Assembly: GCF_003477885.1 (NCBI RefSeq)
Contig: NZ_QUEE01000011.1
Span: 1-64,000 of the forward strand
Direction of reading: 5' to 3'
From: Lachnotalea sp. AF33-28
Lineage (GTDB): Bacteria; Bacillota; Clostridia; Lachnospirales; Lachnospiraceae
DNA length: 64,000 bases
Of the stretch, positions 47,604 to 55,079 are shown in pieces. A model generated the notes under the pieces. That model ran no database searches. It was not told the origin of the DNA and saw only the letters and a program-made list of their open reading frames with translations. Position numbers and translations under genes: made by a program. The first letter of the stretch is position 1. The number at the start of each line of letters is the position of its first letter.

Positions 47604-49052
47604 TTACTTGTCAAGCTCCTGCTTTTTCGGGGCTTTTGCCAGCTCCGGCGGCTGTTTTTCTTTCCAGTCATCCAGCAGGGACATAATCTGTTCTTTCATT
47701 TTGGCGGGAGTGACCTCCTTGCCAAAATACTTTTCCAGTTCCGCAGTAGAAATAATCACGCCTCGATCCTCCTTTTTCTGTTCTGATAAGATACCGTCAA
47801 TGACATCGCCGTTAAGCTTGCCTTCCTTATCCAGCTCCCGGAGCCGTTTAGCCTGGGCCAGCGAGGGCGAAGCCTGCTCCCCGTCAATGGAAACAGCAAT
47901 AAGCCTCTGATTTTTCGGTTTGATGTAGGAAAGCTCCACGGCAGGCATGAAGCCCATCTTTTTATCGTCTACCTTATCCAGAAGCTCCGGCACAAGGGAG
48001 TTGAGCCGCAAGTAGCGCATGACCTTTTTATAGTTCATTTCATGCGCCTCGCCTACAATCTCAACCGAGCGTTTCCCAACATCGCCTTCTGCAACGCCTT
48101 TCAGCCGCCCGCCCTGATGCTTGATGTCCTCAACCTCGAGTTCCAGCAGCGCGGCCAATTCGCTGGGGAGCATCCCGTCACGCTGCTTGTTGCTGTCCTT
48201 CATGGCCTGTACCGCTTCGTGGTCGGTCATTTCACGGACGATAAAGGGCATTTCCTCCAGCCCCGCCAGTTCACTGCCGTGGGTACGGCGATGGCCCGCT
48301 ACAATTTCATAGCCGTTTCCATCTTTCTCCGGGCGGGCAAGACCGGGAACCATTACACCGTTTACGCGGATAGAAGCAACGATTTCCTGCATCTTCGCAT
48401 CGTCCCGTACCTTAAAGGGGTGCGGACGGAATGTGTGAAACGGATGAACCTCGGAAAGTTTCAGATAAACCAGCTTGCCTTCCTCAACCGGGCGGGGCGG
48501 TGTAGTCGGCTCGGGAGCCGTCTGTTCCACAGTAGCAGTTTCCTTCAGTGCCGTATCCTGTGCGGGCTTTACGGGCTCCTTGGCATCCGGGGCCTTTCCA
48601 TCGCTTCGGGACACTTTGTCTCGTTTGGACGGCTTGGGCTTGTCAGGGGCCGCCTTATCCTCCTTGGGTGGGCGGCCCTTGCGAGCCCCAGCCGATTTCT
48701 CCGCTTTCTGATTTTCAGTCGCGGCCTTTTCTGCTTTCGGCGGACGGCCACGGCGCGGCTTTTTAGGTTCCTCCGTATTGGCGGGCTGCGGTGTTTCTCC
48801 GGGGGCTGCCGCCTCTGGCGTTTCGGGGGGTTCCGCCTTTTCGACTTCGGCGCGGGCGTTCTGTCTCTTTTCTGCCATAAGCTCATTGATTTTGTCAAAG
48901 GACACAACGACATCGCCGGGCTCAGGTATGGTAGGCCCGGTCTGTTCCTGCCGGGGCTCAGACGCTGCAGCCTGTTCGGGTGTGGTGATAGGCCCGGCGG
49001 CCTCCGGGGAAATATTCTCCGCAGGGCCAGTATTCAATTTTTCATCGGCCAT
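47604..49052 (-). CDS. ParB-like DNA-binding protein of the ICE
   Basis: The product is 482 residues. The N-terminal third (1-190) is a disordered, Pro/Ala/Lys-rich region with AT-hook-like RRGRPPKAEK and ARKGRPPKEDK. Then comes a ParB N-terminal domain (about 195-290, LVYLKLSEVHPFHTFRPHPF, IRVNGVMVPGLARP, YEIVAGHRRTHGSELAGL with the GHRR box), a helix-turn-helix region (about 300-385) and a C-terminal part with LEKYFGKEVTPAKMKEQIMSLLDDW. Its role is probably segregation or stabilisation of the excised ICE, or regulation. Palindrome copies 13 and 14 flank or interrupt it, making it a candidate binder of the repeats. First gene from the right end. Confidence 0.87.
   Translation of the reverse strand: MADEKLNTGPAENISPEAAGPITTPEQAAASEPRQEQTGPTIPEPGDVVVSFDKINELMAEKRQNARAEVEKAEPPETPEAAAPGETPQPANTEEPKKPRRGRPPKAEKAATENQKAEKSAGARKGRPPKEDKAAPDKPKPSKRDKVSRSDGKAPDAKEPVKPAQDTALKETATVEQTAPEPTTPPRPVEEGKLVYLKLSEVHPFHTFRPHPFKVRDDAKMQEIVASIRVNGVMVPGLARPEKDGNGYEIVAGHRRTHGSELAGLEEMPFIVREMTDHEAVQAMKDSNKQRDGMLPSELAALLELEVEDIKHQGGRLKGVAEGDVGKRSVEIVGEAHEMNYKKVMRYLRLNSLVPELLDKVDDKKMGFMPAVELSYIKPKNQRLIAVSIDGEQASPSLAQAKRLRELDKEGKLNGDVIDGILSEQKKEDRGVIISTAELEKYFGKEVTPAKMKEQIMSLLDDWKEKQPPELAKAPKKQELDK
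48604..48626. repeat. ICE palindrome copy 14 (in frame, degenerate)
   Basis: CTTCGGGACA-CTT-TGTCTCGTTT. The left arm is intact but the outer right arm is lost. It lies within the disordered N-terminal region of the ParB-like protein (KRDKVSRSD). Confidence 0.75.
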
Positions 49053-49136
49053 TTATGATCCTCCTTTTTGTTAAAGTTGCACAAATTTGAACGCTAAAAT
49101 TTTGTAGTTATTTTTGTGCCTCCCTTCCGTCTATCC

Positions 49137-49182
49137 ACGCAAAAAAACCGCCCGTTTCTCATGCCGGACGGCTTTTTGCGTA
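49137..49182. terminator. Bidirectional-looking hairpin near the right ICE end
   Basis: ACGCAAAAAAACCGCCCG can pair with CCGGACGGCTTTTTGCGT around a 9-base loop. A-rich and T-rich flanks make it a possible terminator in both directions, insulating the element from the van operon. Confidence 0.55.
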
Positions 49183-49240
49183 ATGTGATAGATCAAATAT
49201 TATTTTTTCTGGTTTGTAGGCTCCGAAAAGCCTTGTATTT

Positions 49241-49272
49241 ACAGTGTTCCTAATAGGAAGTAATCATATGAT
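49241..49272. other. Right ICE attachment site and terminal inverted repeat
   Basis: ACAGTGTTCCTAATAGG (49241-49257) mirrors the left-end repeat. TATGAT (49267-49272) is the direct repeat containing the crossover GA, followed at once by the vanR continuation AACAATAATACC. Confidence 0.8.
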
Positions 49273-49389
49273 AACAATAATACCGTTATGGCTCATATTG
49301 GGCGTCTCCGGGAGAAAATGAAAGAACGGGCTAAAAATCCTAAATTCATAAAAACTGTATGGGGAGTGGGATATACCATTGAAAATTAG
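49273..49389 (+). pseudogene. vanR: vanR 3' portion
   Basis: Thirty-eight codons plus TAG encode NNNTVMAHIGRLREKMKERA and then KNPKFIKTVWGVGYTIEN, the recognition helix and wing of the VanR DNA-binding domain. It has no start of its own. It is in frame with 9224-9805 if the ICE is removed, giving 232 residues. It overlaps the vanS start by 11 bp. Confidence 0.95.
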
Positions 49390-50524
49390 AGAGAAAACCG
49401 ACCGCGAAGATGACTACTTGCTTTTTAAAAACAGATTGTCAATAAAAATGCTTCTGATGATGGTGGGGACCATACTGATCATAGGGGTCATATATCTGTT
49501 CCTTTTAAAAGATAATTTTGCAAATTTTATCGTGGCCATTTTAGATCAACTTATTTATCATGACCGCAGCGATGCGATTGTCGCCTATCTGAAATCCTTC
49601 AAAGCATATGAGACAGGGCTTTTTCTAATTGCGTTTTCAGGTGTGTTATTTATTATTTTCCGCTGTTATCTGAACAGCATTTTAAAATACTTTAGGGAAA
49701 TCAACCGGGGGATTGATACGCTGGTTAGTGAAGAGGACAAAGATATTGCTTTGCCGCCGGAACTGGCAGCAACAGAAAGAAAGATAAATTCCATCAGGCG
49801 CACCTTAAAAAAACGAAAAATGGATGCCGAACATGCTGAGCAAAGGAAAAATGACCTTGTGATGTATCTGGCCCATGACTTGAAAACGCCGCTTTCGTCC
49901 GTCATAGGATATATAACCCTGTTAAGGGATGAGAAGCAAATTTCGGACGAACTTAGAGAAAGGTATTTATCCATAGCATTGGACAAAGCGGAGCGACTTG
50001 AAGAATTGCTCAATGAGTTTTTTGAGATCACACGGTTTAACCTTTCAAATATTACGCTTGTTTACAGCAAAATCAGTTTGACGAAAATGCTTGAGCAGTT
50101 AGCTTATGAGTTTAAGCCGATGCTGGCAGAAAAAAATTTGAAGTGTGAGTTTGAAATCAAATCAGATATTATGTTATCGTGCGATGCCAACAAGCTGCAG
50201 CGCGTGTTTGACAATCTGCTTCGAAACGCTGTTTGTTACTGCTATGAAAATACGAGCATTGTGATAACTGCAGAAAAAACAGCGGATCATGTATTGCTTA
50301 AAATAATGAATGAAGGGGATACGATTCCCCAGGAAAGATTAGTAAGAATATTTGAGCAGTTTTACCGCCTGGATGTATCGCGCAGTTCCAGCACTGGCGG
50401 GGCCGGCCTGGGGCTTGCGATTGCAAAGGAGATCGTTGAACTTCATCACGGTCAGATCAGCGCAAACAGTGAAAACGGCATTACCTGCTTTGAGGTCATG
50501 CTGCCTATCGTAGGAAAATCGTAA
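49379..50524 (+). CDS. vanS: VanS sensor histidine kinase (VanD type)
   Basis: The 381-residue membrane kinase has a TTG start at 49379 within the vanR end. Membrane helices lie near 22-43 and 78-98, with a short external loop. The DHp domain has phospho-His166 (YLAHDLKTPLSSVIGY), the N box is LQRVFDNLLRNAVCYCY, and the G boxes are EGDTIP and GGAGLGLAIAKEIVELHHG. The sequence closely follows VanS of VanD clusters. It would sense glycopeptide and phosphorylate VanR. Its native partner is now truncated, and its usual transcription from the vanR promoter is cut off by 39 kb of ICE. Confidence 0.95.
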   Translation: MKIREKTDREDDYLLFKNRLSIKMLLMMVGTILIIGVIYLFLLKDNFANFIVAILDQLIYHDRSDAIVAYLKSFKAYETGLFLIAFSGVLFIIFRCYLNSILKYFREINRGIDTLVSEEDKDIALPPELAATERKINSIRRTLKKRKMDAEHAEQRKNDLVMYLAHDLKTPLSSVIGYITLLRDEKQISDELRERYLSIALDKAERLEELLNEFFEITRFNLSNITLVYSKISLTKMLEQLAYEFKPMLAEKNLKCEFEIKSDIMLSCDANKLQRVFDNLLRNAVCYCYENTSIVITAEKTADHVLLKIMNEGDTIPQERLVRIFEQFYRLDVSRSSSTGGAGLGLAIAKEIVELHHGQISANSENGITCFEVMLPIVGKS

Positions 50525-50577
50525 GAAAATCTGTAAAAAATCATATGTTATCCGCAAAGAAAAACGAAAACATAAAT

Positions 50578-50625
50578 CGCTCCATCCTGATATTCTTATT
50601 TCAGGTGGGGCTATTTTTTATTATA
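50578..50625 (+). terminator. Terminator after vanS
   Basis: CCATCCTGA pairs with TCAGGTGG with one bulged base (50582-50608 region) and is followed by CTATTTTTTATT. It separates the vanRS transcript from vanYHDX. Confidence 0.6.
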
Positions 50626-50756
50626 TAGAAAGTTCTTCGAACTCTCCTATGTAATAAAAAAGCCCTCCGGGCAGGAACGCACTGCGGCGGAATGGAATGA
50701 TGTCGCTATGGCGACCCGTTGCAGAGGATTCTTTTTCACAGAAAGGAGTTAAGAGA
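50626..50756 (+). promoter_or_regulatory. Leader and expected VanR-controlled promoter of vanYHDX
   Basis: In VanD clusters a VanR-dependent promoter precedes vanY. The stretch contains a short palindrome AGTTC-TTC-GAACT (50630-50642 region) and a GCCC-TCC-GGGC hairpin, but no clear -35/-10 pair. Location is by analogy. Confidence 0.35.
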
Positions 50757-51773
50757 TTGGTAAAACGGCAAACCAATAAAAGAAACAGATGGAAACAAAT
50801 AGCAGTGCTCTGTGTGCTTATAGTTATTGCGGCCTTTGGGGCAGTAATCTTGTTAGGCGGTCATAAAAAATCTTCCCTCAAATCCAGAGAGAGTTTTGAA
50901 AACACTGGAGATTTTTCTCAAGCTTCCGATACAAGCGAAGAACAGAGCGAAGCGGTGCCTGTTATACTTGACCGGGCAAATGCTATAACTGTCGACATTA
51001 CGGCAGAAAACGCCATTGTAATGAATACTGGAACCAATGCTGCATTATATCAGAAAAACAGTACTGACAAAATTGCGCCTGCCAGTACGGCTAAGATGAT
51101 TACTGCATTGACGGTGCTTGACTATTGTCCGCCGGAGGAGGAAGTGACTGTAGGCGCGGAAATTGAAATGATCCATGAAGATTCTTCAATAGCATGGCTT
51201 GTTCAGGGGGATACCCTGACGGTAAGGCAGCTCTTAATTGCACTTCTGCTCCCATCCGGTAATGATGCAGCCTATACGCTTGCGGTCAATGCCGGAAAGA
51301 AAATTGCCGGAGATAACAGTTTGACAAATGAGCGGTCCGTTGAGGTATTTATGGATAAGGTGAATGAAAAGGCCAGGGCACTTGGGGCCGAAAGCTCAAA
51401 TTTTGTAGTCCCGGACGGATATGATACTGCACATCAGTACACTACGGCCTATGATCTTGCCATCATCGCAAAGGCGTGTTTGGATAATCCTTTCATTTCT
51501 GAAATCGTGGCATGCAGTACATCCTACGAAAAATGGGTAAACGGCAGGGAGGTGACCTACAACAACACAAATGAACTTCTCAATCCAAACAGTCAATATT
51601 ACCGTCCGGAGGTAATCGGACTAAAGACAGGAACCAGCAGCCTTGGAGGTGCCTGCGTCGTTTCTGCAGCAGTCATTAACGGAGAGACATATGTCTGTGT
51701 GGTTATGGGATCTTCTAAGGATACCAGGTTTCGGGACAGCAGCATTATTTTGGACAAAATCAAAGCCCAGTAG
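50757..51773 (+). CDS. vanY: VanY(D)-type D,D-carboxypeptidase, penicillin-binding fold
   Basis: The 338-residue membrane-anchored serine D,D-peptidase has one N-terminal helix (about 15-34). The PBP motifs are all present: S110-T-A-K113 (APASTAKMITAL), SGN (LLPSGNDAAY) and KTG (GLKTGTSSLGG). As in VanD clusters, VanY is of the penicillin-binding type rather than the zinc type of VanA clusters. It removes terminal D-Ala from remaining precursors. The TTG start at 50757 is chosen because AAAGGAG lies 8 bases upstream and the basic stretch VKRQTNKRNRWK directly precedes the membrane helix. Confidence 0.92.
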   Translation: MVKRQTNKRNRWKQIAVLCVLIVIAAFGAVILLGGHKKSSLKSRESFENTGDFSQASDTSEEQSEAVPVILDRANAITVDITAENAIVMNTGTNAALYQKNSTDKIAPASTAKMITALTVLDYCPPEEEVTVGAEIEMIHEDSSIAWLVQGDTLTVRQLLIALLLPSGNDAAYTLAVNAGKKIAGDNSLTNERSVEVFMDKVNEKARALGAESSNFVVPDGYDTAHQYTTAYDLAIIAKACLDNPFISEIVACSTSYEKWVNGREVTYNNTNELLNPNSQYYRPEVIGLKTGTSSLGGACVVSAAVINGETYVCVVMGSSKDTRFRDSSIILDKIKAQ

Positions 51774-51803
51774 AATTTGGAAAGGAAATGAAGGAATATA
51801 AAA

Positions 51804-52763
51804 ATGGACATTACTGTATTTGGCTGTGAGCCGGATGAAGCAGAAATTTTTACAAAGCTATCTTCTGAATTCGGCGTAACAGTTTCGCTCATAAAAAATG
51901 CCGTATCGGAAAACAATGCAAAATTAGTCCGTGGATGCCGATGTATCAGCGTAAGCCATAAGACTGAACTATCAGAACCGATCCTTATTGCGCTGAAAAA
52001 TGCCGGAGTAAAATATATCAGCACCCGGAGTATCGGATGGAACCATATTGATATACAAGCGGCTAAGCGGTTGGGCATACAGATAGATACGGTGGCATAT
52101 TCCCCGGGGAGCGTTGCCGACTATACCTTGATGCTGATTTTGATGCTGGTACGTGGAACAAAATCCATTCTGCGCGGGGCTGAAAGATTTAATTATCGTC
52201 TGAATAACCTTCGTGGAAAAGAACTGGGGGATATGACGGTCGGCGTAGTGGGAACCGGACGGATCGGACAGGCGGTTATGGAACGCCTGAAGGGGTTTGG
52301 GTGTAGGGTATTGGCATATGACTGTAATCAAAATACGAAAGCAAGCTATGTTGCATTTCATGAACTGCTAAGTAACAGTGACATTATTACGCTTCATATT
52401 CCGCTGACAGCGGATACGCGCCATATAATTGGCTGTGATCAAATGAAGGCGATGAAGCCGGGAGCGCTTTTAATCAATACAAGCCGGGGCGCTTTAGTGG
52501 ATACCGAGGCGCTGGCAAAAGCCTTAAAGGAGAAGAACATTGGCGGAGCGGCATTGGATGTATTGGAAGGGGAAGAAGGAATCTTCTATCACAGCTGCAT
52601 AAAAAGAGCTTTGGAACATCCTTTTCTGGCAACGCTTCAACAAATGCCCAATGTCATTGTTACGCCGCATACGGCCTACTACACGGAGCGGGTGTTGGTT
52701 GATACCGTGAGAAATACAATTAAAAATTGTTTGAATTTTGGAAGGAGCCTGGAACATGTATAA
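51804..52763 (+). CDS. vanH: VanH-type D-lactate dehydrogenase
   Basis: The 319-residue NAD-dependent D-2-hydroxyacid dehydrogenase makes D-lactate from pyruvate for the depsipeptide precursor. It has the Rossmann motif VGVVGTGRIGQAVMERL (about 145-160), the catalytic Arg region NTSRGALVDTEAL and the C-terminal His in VIVTPHTAYYTE. Its length is typical for VanH. It starts 30 bp after vanY and overlaps the ligase gene by 8 bp. Confidence 0.95.
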   Translation: MDITVFGCEPDEAEIFTKLSSEFGVTVSLIKNAVSENNAKLVRGCRCISVSHKTELSEPILIALKNAGVKYISTRSIGWNHIDIQAAKRLGIQIDTVAYSPGSVADYTLMLILMLVRGTKSILRGAERFNYRLNNLRGKELGDMTVGVVGTGRIGQAVMERLKGFGCRVLAYDCNQNTKASYVAFHELLSNSDIITLHIPLTADTRHIIGCDQMKAMKPGALLINTSRGALVDTEALAKALKEKNIGGAALDVLEGEEGIFYHSCIKRALEHPFLATLQQMPNVIVTPHTAYYTERVLVDTVRNTIKNCLNFGRSLEHV

Positions 52764-53796
52764 AATGAAAGTCGCAGTTCTGTTTGGGGGCTGTTCTGAA
52801 GAGCATGATGTCTCGATCAAATCGGCAATGGAGCTTGCCAAAAATTTAAATACCGAAAAATATGAAGTGTTTTATATTGGAATCACGAAATACGGCATCT
52901 GGAAAATGTGTGAAAAACCTTGCATGGAGTGGGAAAAATATGCAAAGCATCCGGCCGTGCTATCTCCGGTCAGAAATATGCATGGCCTGCTCATACAAAA
53001 GGATGACAGGTATGATATCCAGCGCATAGACGTGGTATTTCCGATGCTTCACGGTAAATTTGGTGAAGACGGATCTATGCAGGGATTACTAGAGCTGTCA
53101 GGTATTCCCTATGTAGGATGCGATATTCAAAGCTCTGTAATCTGTATGGATAAGGCACTGACTTATGCTGTAATGGAACGCGCTGGTATAGATGTGCCGA
53201 AGTTCCGGCTCATTCAGGACGGCGGCAGCGTGGATGCAGAGGATTTTGTATATCCCGTTTTTGTGAAGCCGGCCCGTTCCGGCTCGTCCTACGGAGTGAA
53301 CAAGGTATGCCGGGCAAACGATCTGCAGGCGGCCATAGATGAAGCAAAAAGATATGACCGTAAAATATTGATTGAGCAGGCAGTTACCGGGAGTGAAGTG
53401 GGGTGTGCCATATTTGGGAACGGTTCCTACCTAATTGCCGGCGAGATCGACCAGATTGAGTTGAAACATGGTTTTTTTAAAATTCATCAAGAGGCGCAGC
53501 CGGAAAAAGGATCAGAAAATGCAGTAATCAGAGTACCGGCGGACCTGACGGCAGAGGTAAGAAAACAGATCCAGAAAACAGCAGAGAAGATTTATCGGAC
53601 GCTTGGCTGCAGGGGATTGGCCCGTATTGATCTGTTTTTACAGGAGGATGGACACTTAGTACTGAATGAAGTGAATACGATGCCAGGTTTTACTTCGTAT
53701 AGCCGCTTTCCCCGTATGATGGTTGCTGCAGGTTTTACGCTCTCTGAATTATTGGACCATTTGATTGAACTGGCGCTTAGGAGGGCAGTACAATGA
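52756..53796 (+). CDS. vanD: VanD-type D-alanine:D-lactate ligase
   Basis: The 346-residue ATP-grasp ligase is very close to VanD in the parts I can recall (MKVAVLFGGCSEEHDVSIKS, DVVFPMLHGKFGEDGSMQGL, LSGIPYVGCDIQSSVICMDK). The omega-loop HGFFKIHQEAQPEKGSENAV has the D-lactate-type residues (His and Lys/Phe instead of the Tyr-containing loop of D-Ala:D-Ala ligases). The catalytic C-terminus is VLNEVNTMPGFTSYSRFPRM. It produces D-Ala-D-Lac, lowering glycopeptide affinity. The ATG at 52756 follows AAGGAG by 8 bases. It overlaps vanX by 4 bp. Confidence 0.96.
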   Translation: MYKMKVAVLFGGCSEEHDVSIKSAMELAKNLNTEKYEVFYIGITKYGIWKMCEKPCMEWEKYAKHPAVLSPVRNMHGLLIQKDDRYDIQRIDVVFPMLHGKFGEDGSMQGLLELSGIPYVGCDIQSSVICMDKALTYAVMERAGIDVPKFRLIQDGGSVDAEDFVYPVFVKPARSGSSYGVNKVCRANDLQAAIDEAKRYDRKILIEQAVTGSEVGCAIFGNGSYLIAGEIDQIELKHGFFKIHQEAQPEKGSENAVIRVPADLTAEVRKQIQKTAEKIYRTLGCRGLARIDLFLQEDGHLVLNEVNTMPGFTSYSRFPRMMVAAGFTLSELLDHLIELALRRAVQ

Positions 53797-54401
53797 AACA
53801 AAATTTTGTTTTTTTAGACGAAATGCTGCCGGGAATCCGTTGGGACGCCAAGTATGCCACATGGGACAATTTTACAGGAAAACCGGTGGACGGATATGGG
53901 GTGAACCGCATTATGGGGACGAAAGAGCTGGGGGCTGCTTTGCATAAAGCCCAAGATCTTGCGGAAAAATTGGGATATGGTCTTCTTCTGTGGGACGGCT
54001 ATCGCCCCCAGTGCGCGGTGAACTGTTTCCTGAATTGGGTTTCGCAGCCAGAGAACAATTTGACGAAAAAACGGTATTATCCGAATATAAGAAGAGAGGA
54101 AATGGTTACGAAGGGGTATGTGGCCGCACAGTCCAGCCACAGCCGCGGAAGCGCAGTTGACCTCACGATTTTTCGTTTAGATACCGGCATGCTTGTTCCT
54201 ATGGGCGGAGAATTCGACTTTATGGATATACGGTCGCATCATGCTGCCAGCGGCCTTAGCGTAACAGAATCAAAAAACCGGGAATGTCTGCGTTCTATCA
54301 TGGAGAACAGTGGATTTGATGCCTGCTGTTTTGAATGGTGGCATTATGTTTTGGCAGACGAACCATACCCGGATACATATTTTGATTTTTGTATTGCATA
54401 A
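53793..54401 (+). CDS. vanX: VanX-type D-Ala-D-Ala dipeptidase
   Basis: The 202-residue zinc dipeptidase destroys host D-Ala-D-Ala so that D-Ala-D-Lac is used. Zinc and catalytic motifs are intact: SSHSRGSAVDLT (His and Asp ligands) and CFEWWHYV (catalytic Glu and third His ligand), plus the substrate Arg in LLLWDGYRPQCAV. ATGA overlap couples it to the ligase. Its intactness means the structural operon is complete even though vanR is split. Confidence 0.95.
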   Translation: MKQNFVFLDEMLPGIRWDAKYATWDNFTGKPVDGYGVNRIMGTKELGAALHKAQDLAEKLGYGLLLWDGYRPQCAVNCFLNWVSQPENNLTKKRYYPNIRREEMVTKGYVAAQSSHSRGSAVDLTIFRLDTGMLVPMGGEFDFMDIRSHHAASGLSVTESKNRECLRSIMENSGFDACCFEWWHYVLADEPYPDTYFDFCIA

Positions 54402-54449
54402 TAGAACCTGTACCGACAGAAAAGGAGGCGGAGAATTGGGATATTAGCT

Positions 54450-54941
54450 GTGCTGGATATATCTGAACCAGGGGATAAAATCGGAGAAAAGCTGCTGGCG
54501 TTTTTAGATGCCCGGCAGCGGCAGGAGTTAATCAAATACTTACAGAGTGAAAATATGCCAAATGGCCAATCGGCCACTGTCCTGCGTCTCCCTGCTGAAG
54601 CTTATGGGGGACAGAGAAAAGCTGGTGAGCCTTTTGCTGAGATTCAGGAAGGCGAATTATATTTTTGCCTGGAGCAGCGGCTTGTGCGTGTGGGCGGACG
54701 GGAAATGGAATTAACTGCCAAAGAATTTGATATACTTGCTCTGCTGATTAGAAATCCCAAGCGGGTATTTACATATGAACTGATTATGGAGCTGGTCTGG
54801 AATGAAGACTCTTCCTTCGTCTCCAGGAAGACGGTAAGCAACCATATAAGCAATCTACGAAAGAAGCTGAAAACTGCACCGAACGCTCCGGATTATATCA
54901 AAAGCATTGCCCGTGTTGGTTATAAATTTGAAGCGCCGTAA
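54450..54941 (+). CDS. Orphan winged-helix DNA-binding regulator downstream of vanX
   Basis: The 163-residue product has an OmpR-type winged helix at residues about 70-163 (VRVGGREMELTAKEFDILALLIRNPKRVFTYELIMELVW, SRKTVSNHISNLRKKLKTAPNAPDYIKSIARVGYKFEAP). The N-terminal 65 residues are too short for a receiver and lack the phospho-Asp. A GTG at 54450 is used here. The ribosome site AAAGGAGG (54421-54428) is better placed for an ATT at 54435, which would add IGILA. Whether it affects the van genes is unknown. It may simply be a remnant of the island. Confidence 0.75.
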   Translation: MLDISEPGDKIGEKLLAFLDARQRQELIKYLQSENMPNGQSATVLRLPAEAYGGQRKAGEPFAEIQEGELYFCLEQRLVRVGGREMELTAKEFDILALLIRNPKRVFTYELIMELVWNEDSSFVSRKTVSNHISNLRKKLKTAPNAPDYIKSIARVGYKFEAP

Positions 54942-54987
54942 GATTTCGCTCCTTATGTGACTAACTCACAGACAGATAAAAAGTTAC

Positions 54988-54996
54988 TGGTATAAT
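54988..54996 (+). promoter_or_regulatory. Extended -10 promoter of the thioredoxin gene
   Basis: TGG-TATAAT is an extended -10 element 84 bp before the trxA start. No clear -35 box is visible. Confidence 0.5.
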
Positions 54997-55079
54997 AAAG
55001 ACATAGAAATCCAAAAATATCAGTGACAGAAACGGTCACCGACAGAGAACATAAAATTCGTTTACAGGAGGTAAGAGAG

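Larger units (their letters stand above)
9804..49270. mobile_element. Integrative and conjugative element, Tn1549-like transfer module with serine recombinase, inserted in vanR
   Basis: The element spans about 39.47 kb (about 29.96 kb without the nested element). Its ends are defined by the vanR reading frame, which is split at GA in TATGAT (left 9800-9805, right 49267-49272). Inside each end lie inverted repeats: CCTATTAGGA-AAACACACTGT on the left and the reverse complement of ACAGTGTTCCTAATAGG on the right. It encodes integration (serine recombinase at 9853), regulation, a siderophore-type uptake cargo, mobilisation, a type IV secretion set and antirestriction/partition functions. Nearly all backbone genes read leftward. 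The boundary GA dinucleotide is the crossover type known for TndX-like recombinases. Confidence 0.92.

Noticed and set aside
11607..48626. CRISPR array made of the repeated palindromes
   Set aside because: Copies are 0.4-11 kb apart with genes between them; there is no spacer regularity and no cas gene.
9804..49270. Classical Tn1549/Tn916 integration by a tyrosine recombinase
   Set aside because: No tyrosine integrase or xis gene was found; both elements end next to large serine recombinases and have dinucleotide-type junctions.
50757..54401. VanA- or VanG-type cluster
   Set aside because: The order Y-H-ligase-X, the penicillin-binding type of VanY and the close match to VanD/VanS(D) sequence blocks favour the VanD type; VanG clusters lack vanH.
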